64,000 nt of DNA from contig JAIVEN010000037.1 of assembly GCA_026686845.1 (NCBI GenBank), positions 1,364,001 through 1,428,000 on the forward strand. Reading direction: 5' to 3'. This stretch comes from Adenanthera pavonina. Taxonomy: Eukaryota > Streptophyta > Magnoliopsida > Fabales > Fabaceae. Position numbers and translations under genes: made by a program. Shown here piece after piece: positions 12,277 through 24,635 of the stretch. The notes under the pieces are model-generated. The model was not told the origin of the DNA and made no database searches. It saw only the letters and a program-made list of their open reading frames with translations. The first letter of the stretch is position 1. Every line of letters starts with the position of its first letter.

Positions 12277-13136
12277 TAAATGTTTTCTAATACTACTTAA
12301 GACATTTTAAAGACAAAAAATAACCCTTGTTTCCTTATATATTGGAAACAAAAATTAAATATCATTAAATACTAATAACAATATAATAATAAATATTATA
12401 AAAAGCAAAAATGGATTAATTAGACAAGGGATGCTCCACGAGCTCCGAAATATATAAGATTGTGCATTAAGCCTTATTATTATATTTTATATTTAAATTA
12501 AATTTAAATGATAATATACATGCTTATGAATGCCCATTCCATGCTCATTACACTGATAAGCATGGTGCTCATTATTGTGAAGGGATTTGAATTATCCATT
12601 TTTAATTTGAACGGTTTAGATTTAAAGTTTTTATTTTAATTTATTAAATAATAACTTTTTAAAAAATAAAAGTTATAAAATTATCTTTATTTTAAATTCT
12701 AAAATTAATAAAATAAAAATATAATATTAAAATAAAATTAAATGTGTACCATGCATGGTCCAGCTCAGATTGTGATGAAATGTGACGAGCACCATGTGTG
12801 GATTCACATGCTTATATATGCTTTTGAGAATTTGATCTGAGACGCCATTACCACTGGAGGTTCATGGTGGCTCTGCAAATACATATTCTGTAAAATCCTC
12901 CAAAGCCCTACGTATTCATTTTTAAGTGAATCTCTATTAGTTTCTTCTCTGCTTCTGAATTATAACAATAAGTTATATATATCTTACAGTTGCATAATCG
13001 ATCAACTTCATATATATGGCTCCTTCTTCTTCTTCTTCTTCACCAGTCTGGGCTTTTGCAATTGCTTCTGCTGTCTGTGTGCTCTTGAGCTGCTTTGTTG
13101 GTGGAGCACAAGCTCAAACCACAGATCCTTCTGAAG

Positions 13137-16100
13137 GTATATTCTTACATCCGTGTGTGTGTGTGTGTATATATATATATATGCCTCTCTCTCTCATAAT
13201 CTCACTGTGAGTCTTGTTAATTTGTTTGTAGCACTGGGATATAGAAAGTTTTTTTCTGGAAAATAAACATTCATATAGAAACAAGTCAAATAACTGTTAG
13301 AAATACTTCATAACAAAAAGAAGAAAAACTGTTAGAGATACTGATAATTTTACTTTTTTTTTTTTTATATATAGGTAATCTTTATCGTCCTTTTATTCTT
13401 TCAAGTAAAATTTAATATAATAAACTTGGATTTTGTCTGCACTTCGAGCCTAAAGTGTTTATTTCTTTTTCGGGCAAAGAAAATAGACAATCTTTTCTAA
13501 AATATTACTGGATGTATTATTTTGCAGTGTATTATCCCAATCATAGCTGAAACTTGAACACATGATAATAAATGTATAAAATTTTTAATTTTAGATATTA
13601 AAAATATAAGAATTGAAATGGAAAATACTTTTAGAGGTTATTTTATAATTCTGATAAAAAATTTAAACTTGTTTTTATAAATCCTAAATAAACAGAGATC
13701 AAGGTCTCTCTTAAATATAATTGTATTTAATTCAAATAAAAAGTTCAGATGAAAAATGAAAAATTTAGAATTAAGATAGTAAATAGTTGATTTTCTAAAA
13801 ACATAAAGATGCTAAACTATCTTTTCAGTATTCGCATCCTCACCATGAAAAATGCTTTCCAAGCTCATTGGCTAATCAATTTAATTTGAGTATTAAACCC
13901 ATAACGGATTAGATCTTAGTTATTTGTGTAGATTTCATGATAAGTTAGTTTACATATAAGGTTATTGGATAAAGATTCTAATTTGTAGCTTTTTAGTAAT
14001 AAGTGGGTTTCCTTTTATAATACTGACTTAGTAAAAAGGGTAAGCTTTATTAATTAATTAATTAATATGAGAATTTAAAAGAGATTACTATTAGAGTCAC
14101 AACTACCTCTTTCTCCTTCTCCATCATGTATGCTAAGGAGCATACAAGTTATATCTCTAAAACTCTAGGTTTTTGGATGCTGTACTGGTTATTTTAAGTA
14201 ATCTTTAACGCACACACAATTAATCATTTGATTTAAGTTCTATAATCTCTCATTTTAATTCATACAGTTAGCAGGAGACCTATTTCCATTTTTTACTTTT
14301 TACTAATTAATAAATGACTTTTTTAGTCAACATATAAATTTAGATTATATATATATATATATCCTTCACTTTGAGTGTTTGTAACAATGAATTGTAAATA
14401 AACTAATATTCAATGTTGTGATGACTAGACCAGACTAACCAATTTAATTAGAAATCGGCCACTTGTCTGATTTGAAACTCATACATAATCCAATTTAATC
14501 AGAAATTAGCCACTTGTCTGATTTGGAACTCATACATAATCAGACCAAGTCTAGATTGGTAATAAATTAATAAAACCAGTCTAAACCAGTCACCTAGTTT
14601 AAATTAAACTGGTCAAAATGTAAAAACTTGACCATTAAATACGACTCCATCTATTTCCTATTATAAGACATATTTTTGGAAGATTAAATTTTTAAAATAT
14701 AAGTTATTTTATGAAATCTATGTATAATTTAATATTTGTTTTCTATTTTTATCTTTTGTGAAAATATCCAAAACAGTTGTAATAAAGAAAGATTAAGAGA
14801 GATATATTTAAGATGAGTTATAATTTAATGAAGGTAATTTTAAAAAATTAGTATGATTTTTTAAAATATTAAAATTTTTAACTAATTATATATATATATA
14901 TAAAAGATAGTTAAATATAATTTATAATAAAAAATAATAGAAGTAAAAGAAAAACCATCCTGAAACAGACACAGAATCGATCGTTAAAAGACAAACTGCT
15001 ATAGCACATCCGCGAACCGTTGAAGCCCACCAAGCACTGTTTGGGGGCCATGGCATGTGATTTTTACATTTTCAATGTGATTTAAATTGTTAACGCCCTT
15101 CCATTATACGGGCGACCTCCTCCATCGGTTCTACTCACGCGACGTGGGACTCGTTCCCAATACCAATTTCCTTTTTTTTTAATTGATCTTTGATGATTTT
15201 TTTTCCTAAATATATTTTTTAATATAAATACATATCTTTCATTTTTGTACTTCAAATTATTTATTTAAATTTTTTAAGCTTGATTAATTTAATTTAATTT
15301 TAATATTATTATTAAAAGTACTTAATAATAAAAATATATGCCATTTTCTCTCCTCTAACTTTTTTTTAAATATTGACTCATTTTTTAGTTTATTTTTAAG
15401 CCTCTTTTTATGTGATAACATCATTATATTTTTTCTGATATCTATTATTTGTCTATGTTTTATTGGTAAACTTAATTTTTTTAATTTAGTTTTAATATGA
15501 TTCTTAAAAGTTATTAATAACAAAAATCCATACTCTTTTCCTTTTTTTAACTTTTTTCTCTCTTTTCGTCAATCTTTGCTATTTTTTTATCATTTTAATC
15601 TTTATAATACCTATTAATCTCAACTGATTTGATTTCAGTTAATCCATTAAATTTTGAATCGGTGATTTGACTGACCTAATTTTCTTAATATTGCTAATAT
15701 TAGTTGATTTTTTTAATAAAAGAATTAGTTAGGTATATATGTACTGTAAAAAAGAGAAAATCTTCATTTGCAAATAATGTAAAAAAAAAGTCATCTAATT
15801 ATATAATTGATTAAAGGCATTTAATTATAAAGCTTAATTTCGCATTTTATCGGAGACACTTCCTTTCTTATTTTAACAATAGCAGAAATTTTAGATATAA
15901 TTTTTAGAATTTTGCTATCAGCCATTTTTTATATATTTTTTTGGTTGGCATGAGCCATTTTTTATAGTTTAGCATCACACAGAAAATATAACACTGGCAA
16001 AAAAAAAAAAGCATCACCCAGATAGCTTTGCAATTTTTTGAAAATATTACACTTTTATTAAAATGCAGACAACATAATTCTTAAAAGTTTAGTCTTATTC

Positions 16101-17089
16101 CTATATTTTGTCATTCAACCAATGAATGTTTAAAAACCAAGAAAAAAAAAGATGAACAAAAAAAGGGCCTTCAATAATTAATAAGTAGCTCGTTGCTCCA
16201 CTTTTTAATCTTCCGTTTTCAACAATTTTAAAGAAAAAATTTCTCCCATTTATTTACTCTCTTATCTCATTTTTTTTCAACTGAGTTAGTCCCCAATGGC
16301 ATAATAATTTTTAATATTTATTATTACTATAAAACAACATGTATATTATCAATTATTTTTTATATTATTTTGTAAGGTTAAATTATACATAATTCTTTTG
16401 AACTTTGAACTATGTATAAATAATTTTCGTGACCTTCAAAACTTGACACAGTCTTTTTTATTAGCCTGTTATTTTATTAATAAAATATAAAATGTCAGTG
16501 AATTTATCTTGATGTTATTGAAGTTTAAAGAAAATCAATGCATATAATTGAAAGTTTAAGAAAATTATTTATACAAACAATAAAGTTTAGAAAAACTCCC
16601 ATTGGTAAAAGAACAGGCTAATTAATGATATTATCCACGAAAATTTGAAAATTTACAGAAGTTTATTGTTAACTTTTTTTTTTCTTTTGGTTAGAAAAGT
16701 TTACTGTTAACTTTTGAAGGGCAAGGAAATCATCTACACATTTATAAACAACTTGGCCATTTCATAATAAATTATTAAAAACAAGGCAACTATACTTTTT
16801 ATTTCTTTTTATTAAAAATATAAAATACTTTACGTTTATAAATAACTTTTTTTTTAACTATATCTTCTTTTTCCGGAAAAATTACATAATATCGGCCATG
16901 TTTGTGTTCTTTATGTTTGTTTTTATCTTCATCTCATCTTATTCCTCTCTCCAACGGCTTGTTAGTTAATAGTTAACAGTTAATTTGTTGGATTCGATTT
17001 TCTTTTCATGGTGTTCATCGGAAGAATGAAAAACTTAATCGGAAATTCTATCGCATCTTATGAAATTTTTTCAAAATTCGAACATGCAG
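13137..17089 (+). other. Copy 1 intron 1, expanded
   Basis: About 3 kb longer than its counterpart in copy 2. It holds a (GT)n(AT)n microsatellite near 13155-13181, a 51-bp tandem duplication at 14439-14540, and two diverged ~110-bp AT-rich copies near 15275-15390 and 15463-15570. A small GC-richer patch lies at 15000-15170. No transposon ORF is recognised, so the source of the extra DNA is unclear. Confidence 0.5.
14439..14540. repeat. 51-bp tandem duplication in copy 1 intron 1
   Basis: Two 51-bp units starting CCAATTTAAT (14439-14489 and 14490-14540) differ at only a few bases and end CTCATACATAAT. The unit is not found in copy 2's intron 1. Confidence 0.85.
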
Positions 17090-17359
17090 CGAGAACTTTG
17101 AATTCGATCTTCAACAGATGGGGTAAATCGGCATCATCAAATGAATGGAATATAAGCGGTGAGCTATGCAGCGGACTAGCCAACAACAGCACTACTAAGA
17201 TTGACGACAGAAATCCATTTATCAAATGCGATTGTTCCATTGGCACTACTTGCCACATTACTGCACTGTATAGGCTCTTTCTTCTTTTAACTTGATACTG
17301 TTCTGTTACTTTTCTTATTTCTAAACTATTCCCACTTGTTTCTGGTTTTTTAATGGCAG

Positions 17360-20300
17360 GAGGGTTTATTCATTGGATGTTACTGGGGAAATCCCGGAAG
17401 AGCTATGGACTCTGACTTACCTCACCAATTTGTATGCTTTTTGTTTCCTCATCAATTTTCCAAGTTGGCTTTTACCGAAATTTCTGGTTAATTCCCGTCT
17501 CTTAGTTTGCTAAAGTTTCCTAAACCTGCAATCAGGAACCTTGCCCAGAACTACCTTACGGGTTCTATTTCTCCAGCCATTGGAAATCTAACTCGCATGC
17601 AGTACTTGTAAGGCCAATTGATTAGAAGTTATAATGCTTCTCGTGCCTATGGATTCTCTCATGTTCTGTAGGGAAAAAACGGTCATTTTGAGAAAATTTA
17701 TATTGTTCAGCTGGTTTGGGTAGTTCTAATATGTTAATAATATTTTTGGTTATTTTAAATGAAAGAAAAAAATTCAAACCTTTCATATTGATATGATGGT
17801 AAAGATCTATCCAAAATGAATCATTTTTCCTTCTTAAATAAGAATTTGGAATTGCTTGTTGTACTTTATGATACACACTCATGAACTAACACTTTAATGT
17901 AAATTTATCGTAATTAGGAGCTTGGGCATCAATTCTTTATCAGGGGAGCTTCCAAAGGAGTTGGGAAATCTAACCGAGTTAAGATCAGTGTACGTTATCC
18001 ACTTCCCCTAATAGCAATTTCTGTTTTTCCTTTTTCTTTTTTTTATATTTTAAAATTTTTTTGGTCTCAGTGGTGTACGTAGCAACTTTATGTTTTTGTT
18101 TTTCCATAGATTCTGATTGCGTTATATTATTCAGAAGTAATATTTGTTTTCTTTTCCTTATCCTTTCAAATAGGTTTTGTTAATAACTGAATGGATAATG
18201 AAGGACATTAAATAACCATGTAGCTTAATTAAATAACATTCTGTTTTATAAGAATTAGATTTTTGTGAGAAATGTATCCTGATGATACTATCCAGGTGCC
18301 AATTAATTATTGTTAATTATGCAGGGGTCTAGGATCAAACAACTTCTCAGGTTCTATCCCATCTGAGCTAGGGAAACTGGTGAAATTGGAACAACTGTAA
18401 GTCTCACTGCGGTCTGTGCTTCTATAGTTTTTGTTATGAGCAAATTGAAAGAGTCTCACTTTGGAAGTAAGTGATTCTATTTCTAATGTCGAGCTTATAA
18501 GAACACATTGTTTCAACTCCATAAATTTTAATCTTTAATTTATGTTGAATTATTTTATAGAATATATCTGGCCACATGCTGGCTAGTATGTTGCTTGCAA
18601 TTTTCCAGAAATACTAATGATCAAAGAATTAATGTCTGAGACTGGTAGGTTATAGCAAAACTAATTGACAAACAATTTGCATTACATCTTGCCTCTCAAA
18701 TATTTACTTGTCTTGTTACCTCTTATAAAAAATAATGAGTCCTTTCTTCCCATGCTTAGAATTTATGTACTACATTTCAAATGTATTTGATGGTAGTATA
18801 TATGTAACAGATCGGTAATTTATTACTGGCAACACTCCTGTCAATCCCGTTTTGTGTCTTTCTTGTTAAAACAGTGTGCTGAGGCCTCTTATATGCCTAA
18901 AAGTTAAATTCTTGAGTTGGTTCTGGATTATGTCAACTATTAAGTCTTTTTATTTAAAAATTGCAATATAATATGAATTTATTGATCTTTGTATGATCAG
19001 AAGATGATATAAATTTCAATGAACATTTTTATGCAGCTACTTAGATAGTTCGGGACTTAGTGGCCAGATTCCTCCCACTTTTGCTAATCTTAAAAACCTG
19101 GGGACAGTGTAAGATATTGCTACTTTTTCTTATCTCTTACATGATAATAATAATAGCAATGATGAAATAAAAGGTTTTTCAACTTGTCCAGATGGGCTTC
19201 AGACATGGAACTCACAGGCAGAATACCTGACTTGATAGGAAATTGGTCTAAGCTAAAGTCTTGTAAGACGTTATTGGTACCCATTTGTGTTTAAAATAAG
19301 ATTAAGAAGTTGAATTTTTCATGCATTTGGAACTGGAATGGGAAGTTTTGAATTGACTGTTTGATATTTGTCATAAGCTTTGAGCTTGTCTAGCTACTCT
19401 GCAAGTATTTTAGCCTTTTTTTTTTTCTAATTTGTTCAGCTTTAAGTTCATTGGATTTGGTCGGAAGAAGGGGCATGAAGTCCTTTGACTGTGCTTTATT
19501 TCAAGGAATGTAATGACTTTGGCCAGAATGAAATGCCGGAGGTTTTAGTCAGAAGTTTCTATTGTTTCTTCTTTGGAGATAATTAGTTTACAGTCCCCTG
19601 GTCAGTTTCCTAGTGGATTTACAATGGGGTTGGAAAGTTCCTTTGAACTAACAAGTCTTCAGTATTAAATATGGTTTTGGGAGGATTACTGTGTTATTGT
19701 ACTGTTTTCTTTTCTCATCATTGAATTCCTTTTCCATTTAAAAAAGGTAGTTAAATCTTTTCTTAAAAAGTTCTGTCAGATGTGAAATATGAATACTTGT
19801 TTTGGTGCTTGTATATTCTGTTCCGGAAGTGTGTACTCATTGAGCAGAATTGCTGCATGTTCTGATAGGAGGTTTCAGGGTAATTCTTTTGGAGGCCCAA
19901 TTCCATCATCATTTAGCAATCTGACTTCTCTTACGGAGTTGTAAGTGCCATGACTATTTACTTGCGTGCATTGTGCAGATTGATATGAGCTGACCGTATA
20001 ATGCATATCTCAAATGTAGGAGAATAAGCGAAATACATAATGGGAGCTCCTCGCTGGCATTTATAAGGAATATGAAGTCTTTGAATATCTTGTAAGTTGT
20101 ACAATAATTTAGAGTCAGCCTGCTACTTACATTTTGTTTCTTTCTACAACGTAGTATAACAATTTGGTTACAAATCTTGCAGGGTACTGAGGAATAACAA
20201 TATTTCTGATTCAATTCCGTCCAATATTGGTGAATTTCGAAATTTGACCCAGCTGTGAGTATTATCTGCTGATGTAACTCTTCAGATACATATAAGCTAT

Positions 20301-21507
20301 CCATATAATTAAATTTGTGTTAGAGATACAGGCTGGTTAGTATTAGCTGTTAGCCTTGTTGTCCTTGAAATCAGAAGATTAAATTACCTTATTTTGAGGG
20401 ATTCCCTAACCCTTAATTTTTTCAACTTATTTTATCAAAATGAACTGGCCACACATAGTGGAATAAAGCTAATGTTATTGTTATTTGTCAAAATGAAATG
20501 TTTATCAAGCTGAGTGATTTGTGATTAGAAGTCAATGTCTTTGCTGGTTCACTGAGTTTCTTAAATAACTTTCCAAAATCCATTTCTCTTTTATTCTCGA
20601 GTTGTGTTTGTGTTCCAAATCCAGATGATTCTATATGCATGCTGGACCATGCAGGGATTTGAGCTTCAATAACATCACGGGACAGATTCCGGGATCACTT
20701 TTCAATCTGAGTTCACTATCATCCTTGTAATATATATATGCCATGCCTAAGTAATTAAATTATGGATTTCCTGGTGTGCTTTCATAATTGGATTAAAGCA
20801 TGATTTGTTTTTCTCCAATTTCAGGTTTCTTGGAAATAACAAACTCAGTGGTACTATACCTACCCAGATAAGCCAGTCTTTTCGCTATATGTGAGTATTC
20901 TTGACATATTTAGACTCTGCTGCATCATAGTGCATTAAGAATGGAGTATAATATGTATAACATATGTAGTATATATATGTCTGTGTGTATCAGCATTAAT
21001 ATTGTTATATATGCTTAACAAATCTTATATATCAATTGAATTTTACAAATTCTAACACTACTACTTTTTTCAAATTTAGAGTGTGGCTGTATATCTTCCT
21101 ACGCATCCACATTGTAATGTGCTAATTCTGTATCTATCTATCTATCTATCTATCTGTAAGATTAATGTCTACAGGTTCATTACGATGGTGCTTCGGAAAT
21201 ATAAGTTGGTCAAATCTTGTGAATTTTATACTTAAGCTTTTGGTGCTACACTGATTCTAGTTATTAAAAGCTTAATTATTTGTGGATAGATACAGGACTT
21301 GATGGTTTGGGTGTTTGACACTCAACTATCAGGACACCAATTTGATCCACCATTCAGTACAGACAGAAAAGTTTAATTATTCGATGTATTGTCTGTCATC
21401 TATATCGTATTTACTTAACCAACCTGAATGAATGCTTACAGAGACTTGTCCTACAACAATCTATCAGGGAGCCTCCCTTCTTGGGTAAACCAACCAAATT
21501 TACAACT
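17360..21507 (+). pseudogene. Copy 1 exons 3-14: leucine-rich repeats, frameshifted
   Basis: Exons are 17360-17431, 17536-17607, 17918-17989, 18325-18396, 19037-19108, 19192-19262, 19869-19940, 20020-20091, 20183-20254, 20655-20726 (72 nt each except the sixth, 71 nt), then 20825-20890 and 21442-21507 (66 nt each). Each splits its Leu codon after the second base, the phase typical of plant LRR exons. Repeats follow the pattern LxLxxNxLSGxIPxxLGxL. Exon 8 (19192-19262) has lost one base compared with copy 2 (CTAAAGTC versus TTGACAGTC), so translation leaves frame there. Confidence 0.85.
21131..21155. repeat. (ATCT)n microsatellite
   Basis: About six ATCT units lie in copy 1 intron 13. Copy 2 has only about two at the matching place (near 50734). 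Confidence 0.9.
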
Positions 21508-21682
21508 GTAAGTTGTTTTGCATTATTATTATTATTCTTACACCACTTATTTGTCATTTTTTGTGAGTTTAAAAGTTCCTTGCTTTACTTTAATGGGCAA
21601 GCCCTCTTTGTATCTTAAAATATGAAATTCTTTTTGTACAAATCATATTTTCTGTAGATTTCATGTATTTATTCTTTGAAAG

Positions 21683-22505
21683 GATAACAATAAATGTGAG
21701 AACTCTTAGAGGTGAGACAAAAGACTTTCTTGTAAGAATAGGTCTATATCAAGGACCATCCTTGAGTACCTTTCATATAACCTTAATTGAGGAATCATGC
21801 AAGAGAAAAAGTTAGCTCTAAACTTGAGCTATGGAAATAAACAATGAAATCAAAGGGTTTTTTCTTGAGTAGGAGGAAGACGGAATACATGCACTCAAAT
21901 TTAACAAAAAGCAAGTTAGAAATGATTAAAGGTAAAAATTGGAGAATAGATGATACCACAAGTGTCAAAATTTAGATATCTAGGATTGGTATTACAAAGT
22001 AATGATGCAATTGATGGAGATGTTATGCATAGCATACAAGCTACCAAGTTTAAAGGGAAGTTATGTTGAGCTACTTTAAAACCAGCTATATTATATGGTA
22101 GTAAATGTTGGATATTGAAAGGACAATAAGAGCAAATAATGGAGATAGCAGAGAGGAGAATATTAAGGTGGATGAGTGGCCATATAAGAAAGGACAAGAT
22201 TCATAATAATTGTATACGGGGAAAAGTTAATGTAGCATTTATTAAGGAGAAAATGGTAAAAAATTATTTAAAGTGGTTTAAACATATACAAATAAGTTTG
22301 CTAGAGGAGCCAATGAAAAGAGTTAATTAAATGTGTTTTAGTCCTGTAAAAAGCTGAAAAGATAGATTAAGAACGACATTTAAGGAAGATATAAAGTAGA
22401 ATCTCTTGGTACATGATATAGCTAAAAAGCTGGTTTTTTATATAGCTCAATAATATCTTGTGATGCATATAACCGACTTCACCAAATAGGACAAGGCTGA
22501 TGTTG
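21683..22505 (+). mobile_element. RTE-type LINE fragment, 5'-truncated
   Basis: The fragment is flanked by a 13-bp direct repeat TATTCTTTGAAAG (21670-21682 and 22506-22518). Its plus strand has the end of a reverse transcriptase, with TEYMHSNLTKSK near 21880 and RRILRWMSGHIRKDKI at about 22154-22201. It ends with the tail typical of plant RTE elements (CCGACTTCACCAAATAGGAC, then AAGGCTGATGTTG). Stops and frame breaks show that it is dead. Copy 2's intron 14 lacks it, so it arrived after the duplication. Two related copies lie at 32495-33314 and 52203-52773. Confidence 0.8.
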
Positions 22506-22874
22506 TATTCTTTGAAAGTTCATTATATATATATATATATATATTGAAGAAAAACATGAGAGAGAAGAAGAAGAAGAAGAAGTACATAACACAACATCTA
22601 TATAGAGGGAGACAAAGGTTTGCCCCTCATGATATTGAATAATGCAATAGTAAAAAGCAAAATGAATGACCCAGATTCTGTATACTTCAATGGCTGCTAA
22701 ATAAGGACAATATACATTTGAAAATAAAGCAAGAACTAAAAATAAAATATAACACAGTAAACTATAGGAAAATAGTGTCACTATAGTAGGATGCAACTTT
22801 TTAACATGTGGTGTGTATCATATTTATTTATTTATCAATTTGTGATGATGATGGAGATTTAGATAGTATGGGAT

Positions 22875-23170
22875 GATGATGGGGATTTAGATAGTATGGG
22901 ATGCCAATGTCCTATATTGAATAGTGCGGGAAGTTCTATGGGGTATCTAAGTAGGTTGAATCTTCCATCTCAATAGCTAGCTTTTGAGAGAAGGTTCCTC
23001 ACCCACTTGAAAGCCCATCAATTGGTATCAAAGTTGATGATTGATGGTTTCGAAGAGGATTACCTTTGGAGTCTTCTAATTGGTAGGGGGTTCTAACCAA
23101 CAAATTGACTAAAGTTACCAAGTAAAGTGTCGTAAAGTGTAATTATCCATCAGATAACTTACTAATTGAT
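22875..23170 (+). mobile_element. TRIM-like LTR remnant (shared with copy 2)
   Basis: A GGGATG-to-TTCCTCACCCACTTGA segment resembles the short LTRs at 51490-51600 and 51697-51817 in copy 2's intron 14. It is followed at 23023-23033 by TGGTATCAAAG, close to the initiator-Met tRNA primer site TGGTATCAGAGC. The second LTR appears lost or replaced by the large insertion starting near 23170. Because it lies in the same intron position in both copies, it predates the duplication. Confidence 0.55.
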
Positions 23171-23479
23171 GTAGCTGCAGTATTATTAGCCAAATAAAAA
23201 GGAAAAATTAGTAGAAGCCTCTTCAATGAAGGATGGAAGAGGAAATTAACAGTAAAACTGAACTAATCTTCCCTATAAAAGCTATACAGTAACTAAAGAA
23301 AGATGAAAATAGCAAATATGGCTCCTCATGTTCGAGAGGTCAGGGCTTTCCCAACCAACTTATCCCAATGCTTGCTTACGTCATTCTAGGGCATGCTACC
23401 CTTGATAACAGTCACTTAGAATTAGTTAATGGAGAGTTAACAATGTTACCAGTGGATCCTCCTTTTGCTTTCTTGTTCT

Positions 23480-24635
23480 CTTCACCCTCTTGGCTCTCTT
23501 TAGGCCTTCCTCTTTTATAAACTCAGCCCATCCATCTACTAGGTTCATCATCTCCCTCCTCTATAAATTGCACCTTGTACTCAAGGTGAAAATCTGGAAA
23601 TTGTGTGGCCAACACTGTGGTATCCTCTCAAGTATTCTCACACTTTGGAAGGTTTTTCGATTTGACCAAAACATGCTTACTACCATCAATCATCTTCCTT
23701 ACCTTAATAACATCTTCTAGTTGAACATGCAATTCATACTCTGCTGACAAGAAATCTAGTAATGGCCATGGTTCTATAGAAGGCAGCAAAGATTCCTTCA
23801 ACTGTGGAACATAAAAAACAAGGTGGATTCAAGCGGTGGCATGCAACTTGAGCGTATAAATGACTTTACCTATTTTCTCTAGCACTTCATAGGGTTCATA
23901 AAAACGAGGAGAAAGCTTTTCATGCCGTCTTTTGGCAAGATTCTTCAGTTTGTAGGGCTGCACCTTGAGATAAACTTGATCTCCTACTTAGAATTCCACC
24001 TCTCTCTGTCGTTTATCCACTTGCTCCTTCATTCGAGCTTGTGCTAATTCAAGATGCTGCTTGAGGAGTGCCAAAATGTGGTTTCGTTCTTCCATTTGTG
24101 CATTCACTTCTTCCTCTAATGACTTGTCATCCTTCCACTTGAACAAGGAAGGTGGATCATGGTGATATACTGCGTTGAAGGAAGTCATCCCTTGTAGGAG
24201 GTATTGAACCAGTATTCCGCCCAACGAAGCATCTTCACCCACGTCTTAAGCATTTCACCAACAAAACATCTCAAGTAGGTTTCCAAACTTCTATTAACTA
24301 CTTCTGTTTGTCCATCCATTTGAGGATGATAGCTGGAATTGTATTTTAGAGTAGTTCCCAACATAGTAAACGGCTCTTTCCAAAATTGACTTATGAAAAC
24401 TCGATCTCTGTAAGAAACTATTGTCTTAGGGAAGCCATGCAACTTAATAACCTCTTGTATGAATCTTTTAGCAACCTCCTTTGCTGTAAAAGGATGGGCA
24501 AGAGGCACAAAATGAGCATATTTTAATAGCATATCAACAACCACTATTACCGTGTCGAATTTATTAGATTTTCGCAGTCCAACTATGAAATTTATACTCA
24601 CATCTTCCCAAATTTGAGTGGGAATTGGTAGCGAC
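23480..24635 (-). pseudogene. Ty3/Gypsy integrase and C-terminal region
   Basis: The minus strand from about 24635 down reads like a plant Gypsy integrase core: PIPTQIWEDVSINFIVGL, then VVVDMLLKYAHFVPL, LHGFPKTIVSYRDRVF (normally SDRD; the second catalytic Asp site is followed by R-D), and YHPQMDGQTEVVNRSLETY. After a frame break at about 24190-24240 it continues with FNAVYHHDPPSLF and QADK-like DKRQREVEF. A stop then precedes the VGDQVYLKVQPYKLKNLAKR block at about 23990-23930, typical of the integrase C-terminal part. The LTR below 23480 is not clearly delimited. Confidence 0.8.

Larger units (their letters stand above)
9300..13015 (+). promoter_or_regulatory. Duplicated 5' flank of receptor-kinase copy 1
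   Basis: Blocks here match the upstream region of copy 2 (42890-45189) in the same order: the GGTACACCAGTTTCATT block at about 9598 versus 43157; the CACGTAAG-to-AAGCGTTC block at about 10846-10972 versus 44033-44159; and the CTGAGACGCCATTA / GGTGGCTCTGCAAATA block at about 12838-12883 versus 45035-45080. The duplication therefore carried promoter and 5' UTR along. Conserved GTCAA (W-box core, reverse) sites lie at 10949-10953 and 10976-10980; only the first is kept in copy 2. Transcription starts cannot be fixed from sequence. Confidence 0.6.
13016..17267 (+). pseudogene. Copy 1 exons 1-2: signal peptide and N-terminal LRR cap
   Basis: Exon 1 (13016-13136) starts with ATG after an AT-rich leader and encodes a Ser-rich start plus a hydrophobic stretch ending FVGGAQAQ, a typical secretory signal. 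Exon 2 (17090-17267, 178 nt) has the Trp and paired Cys of a plant LRR N-terminal cap ([10 protein letters not shown], then FIKCDCS). Both exons are open and correctly phased. Intron 1 is 3953 nt, against 995 nt in copy 2. Confidence 0.85.

Noticed and set aside
13155..13181. (GT)n(AT)n run right after exon 1 as a possible continuation of the coding frame
   Set aside because: The GT donor at 13137 and the phase match with exon 2 at 17090, both mirrored in copy 2, show that it is intronic.
17008..17089. An upstream in-frame ATG making exon 2 a separate first exon (MVFIGRMKNL...)
   Set aside because: The AG acceptor at 17088-17089, correct phase with exon 1 and the same arrangement in copy 2 favour splicing from the signal-peptide exon; this start would lack a signal peptide.
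23490..23720. Plus-strand open frame beside the Gypsy region
   Set aside because: The minus strand carries recognisable Gypsy sequence; the plus-strand frame is a shadow.
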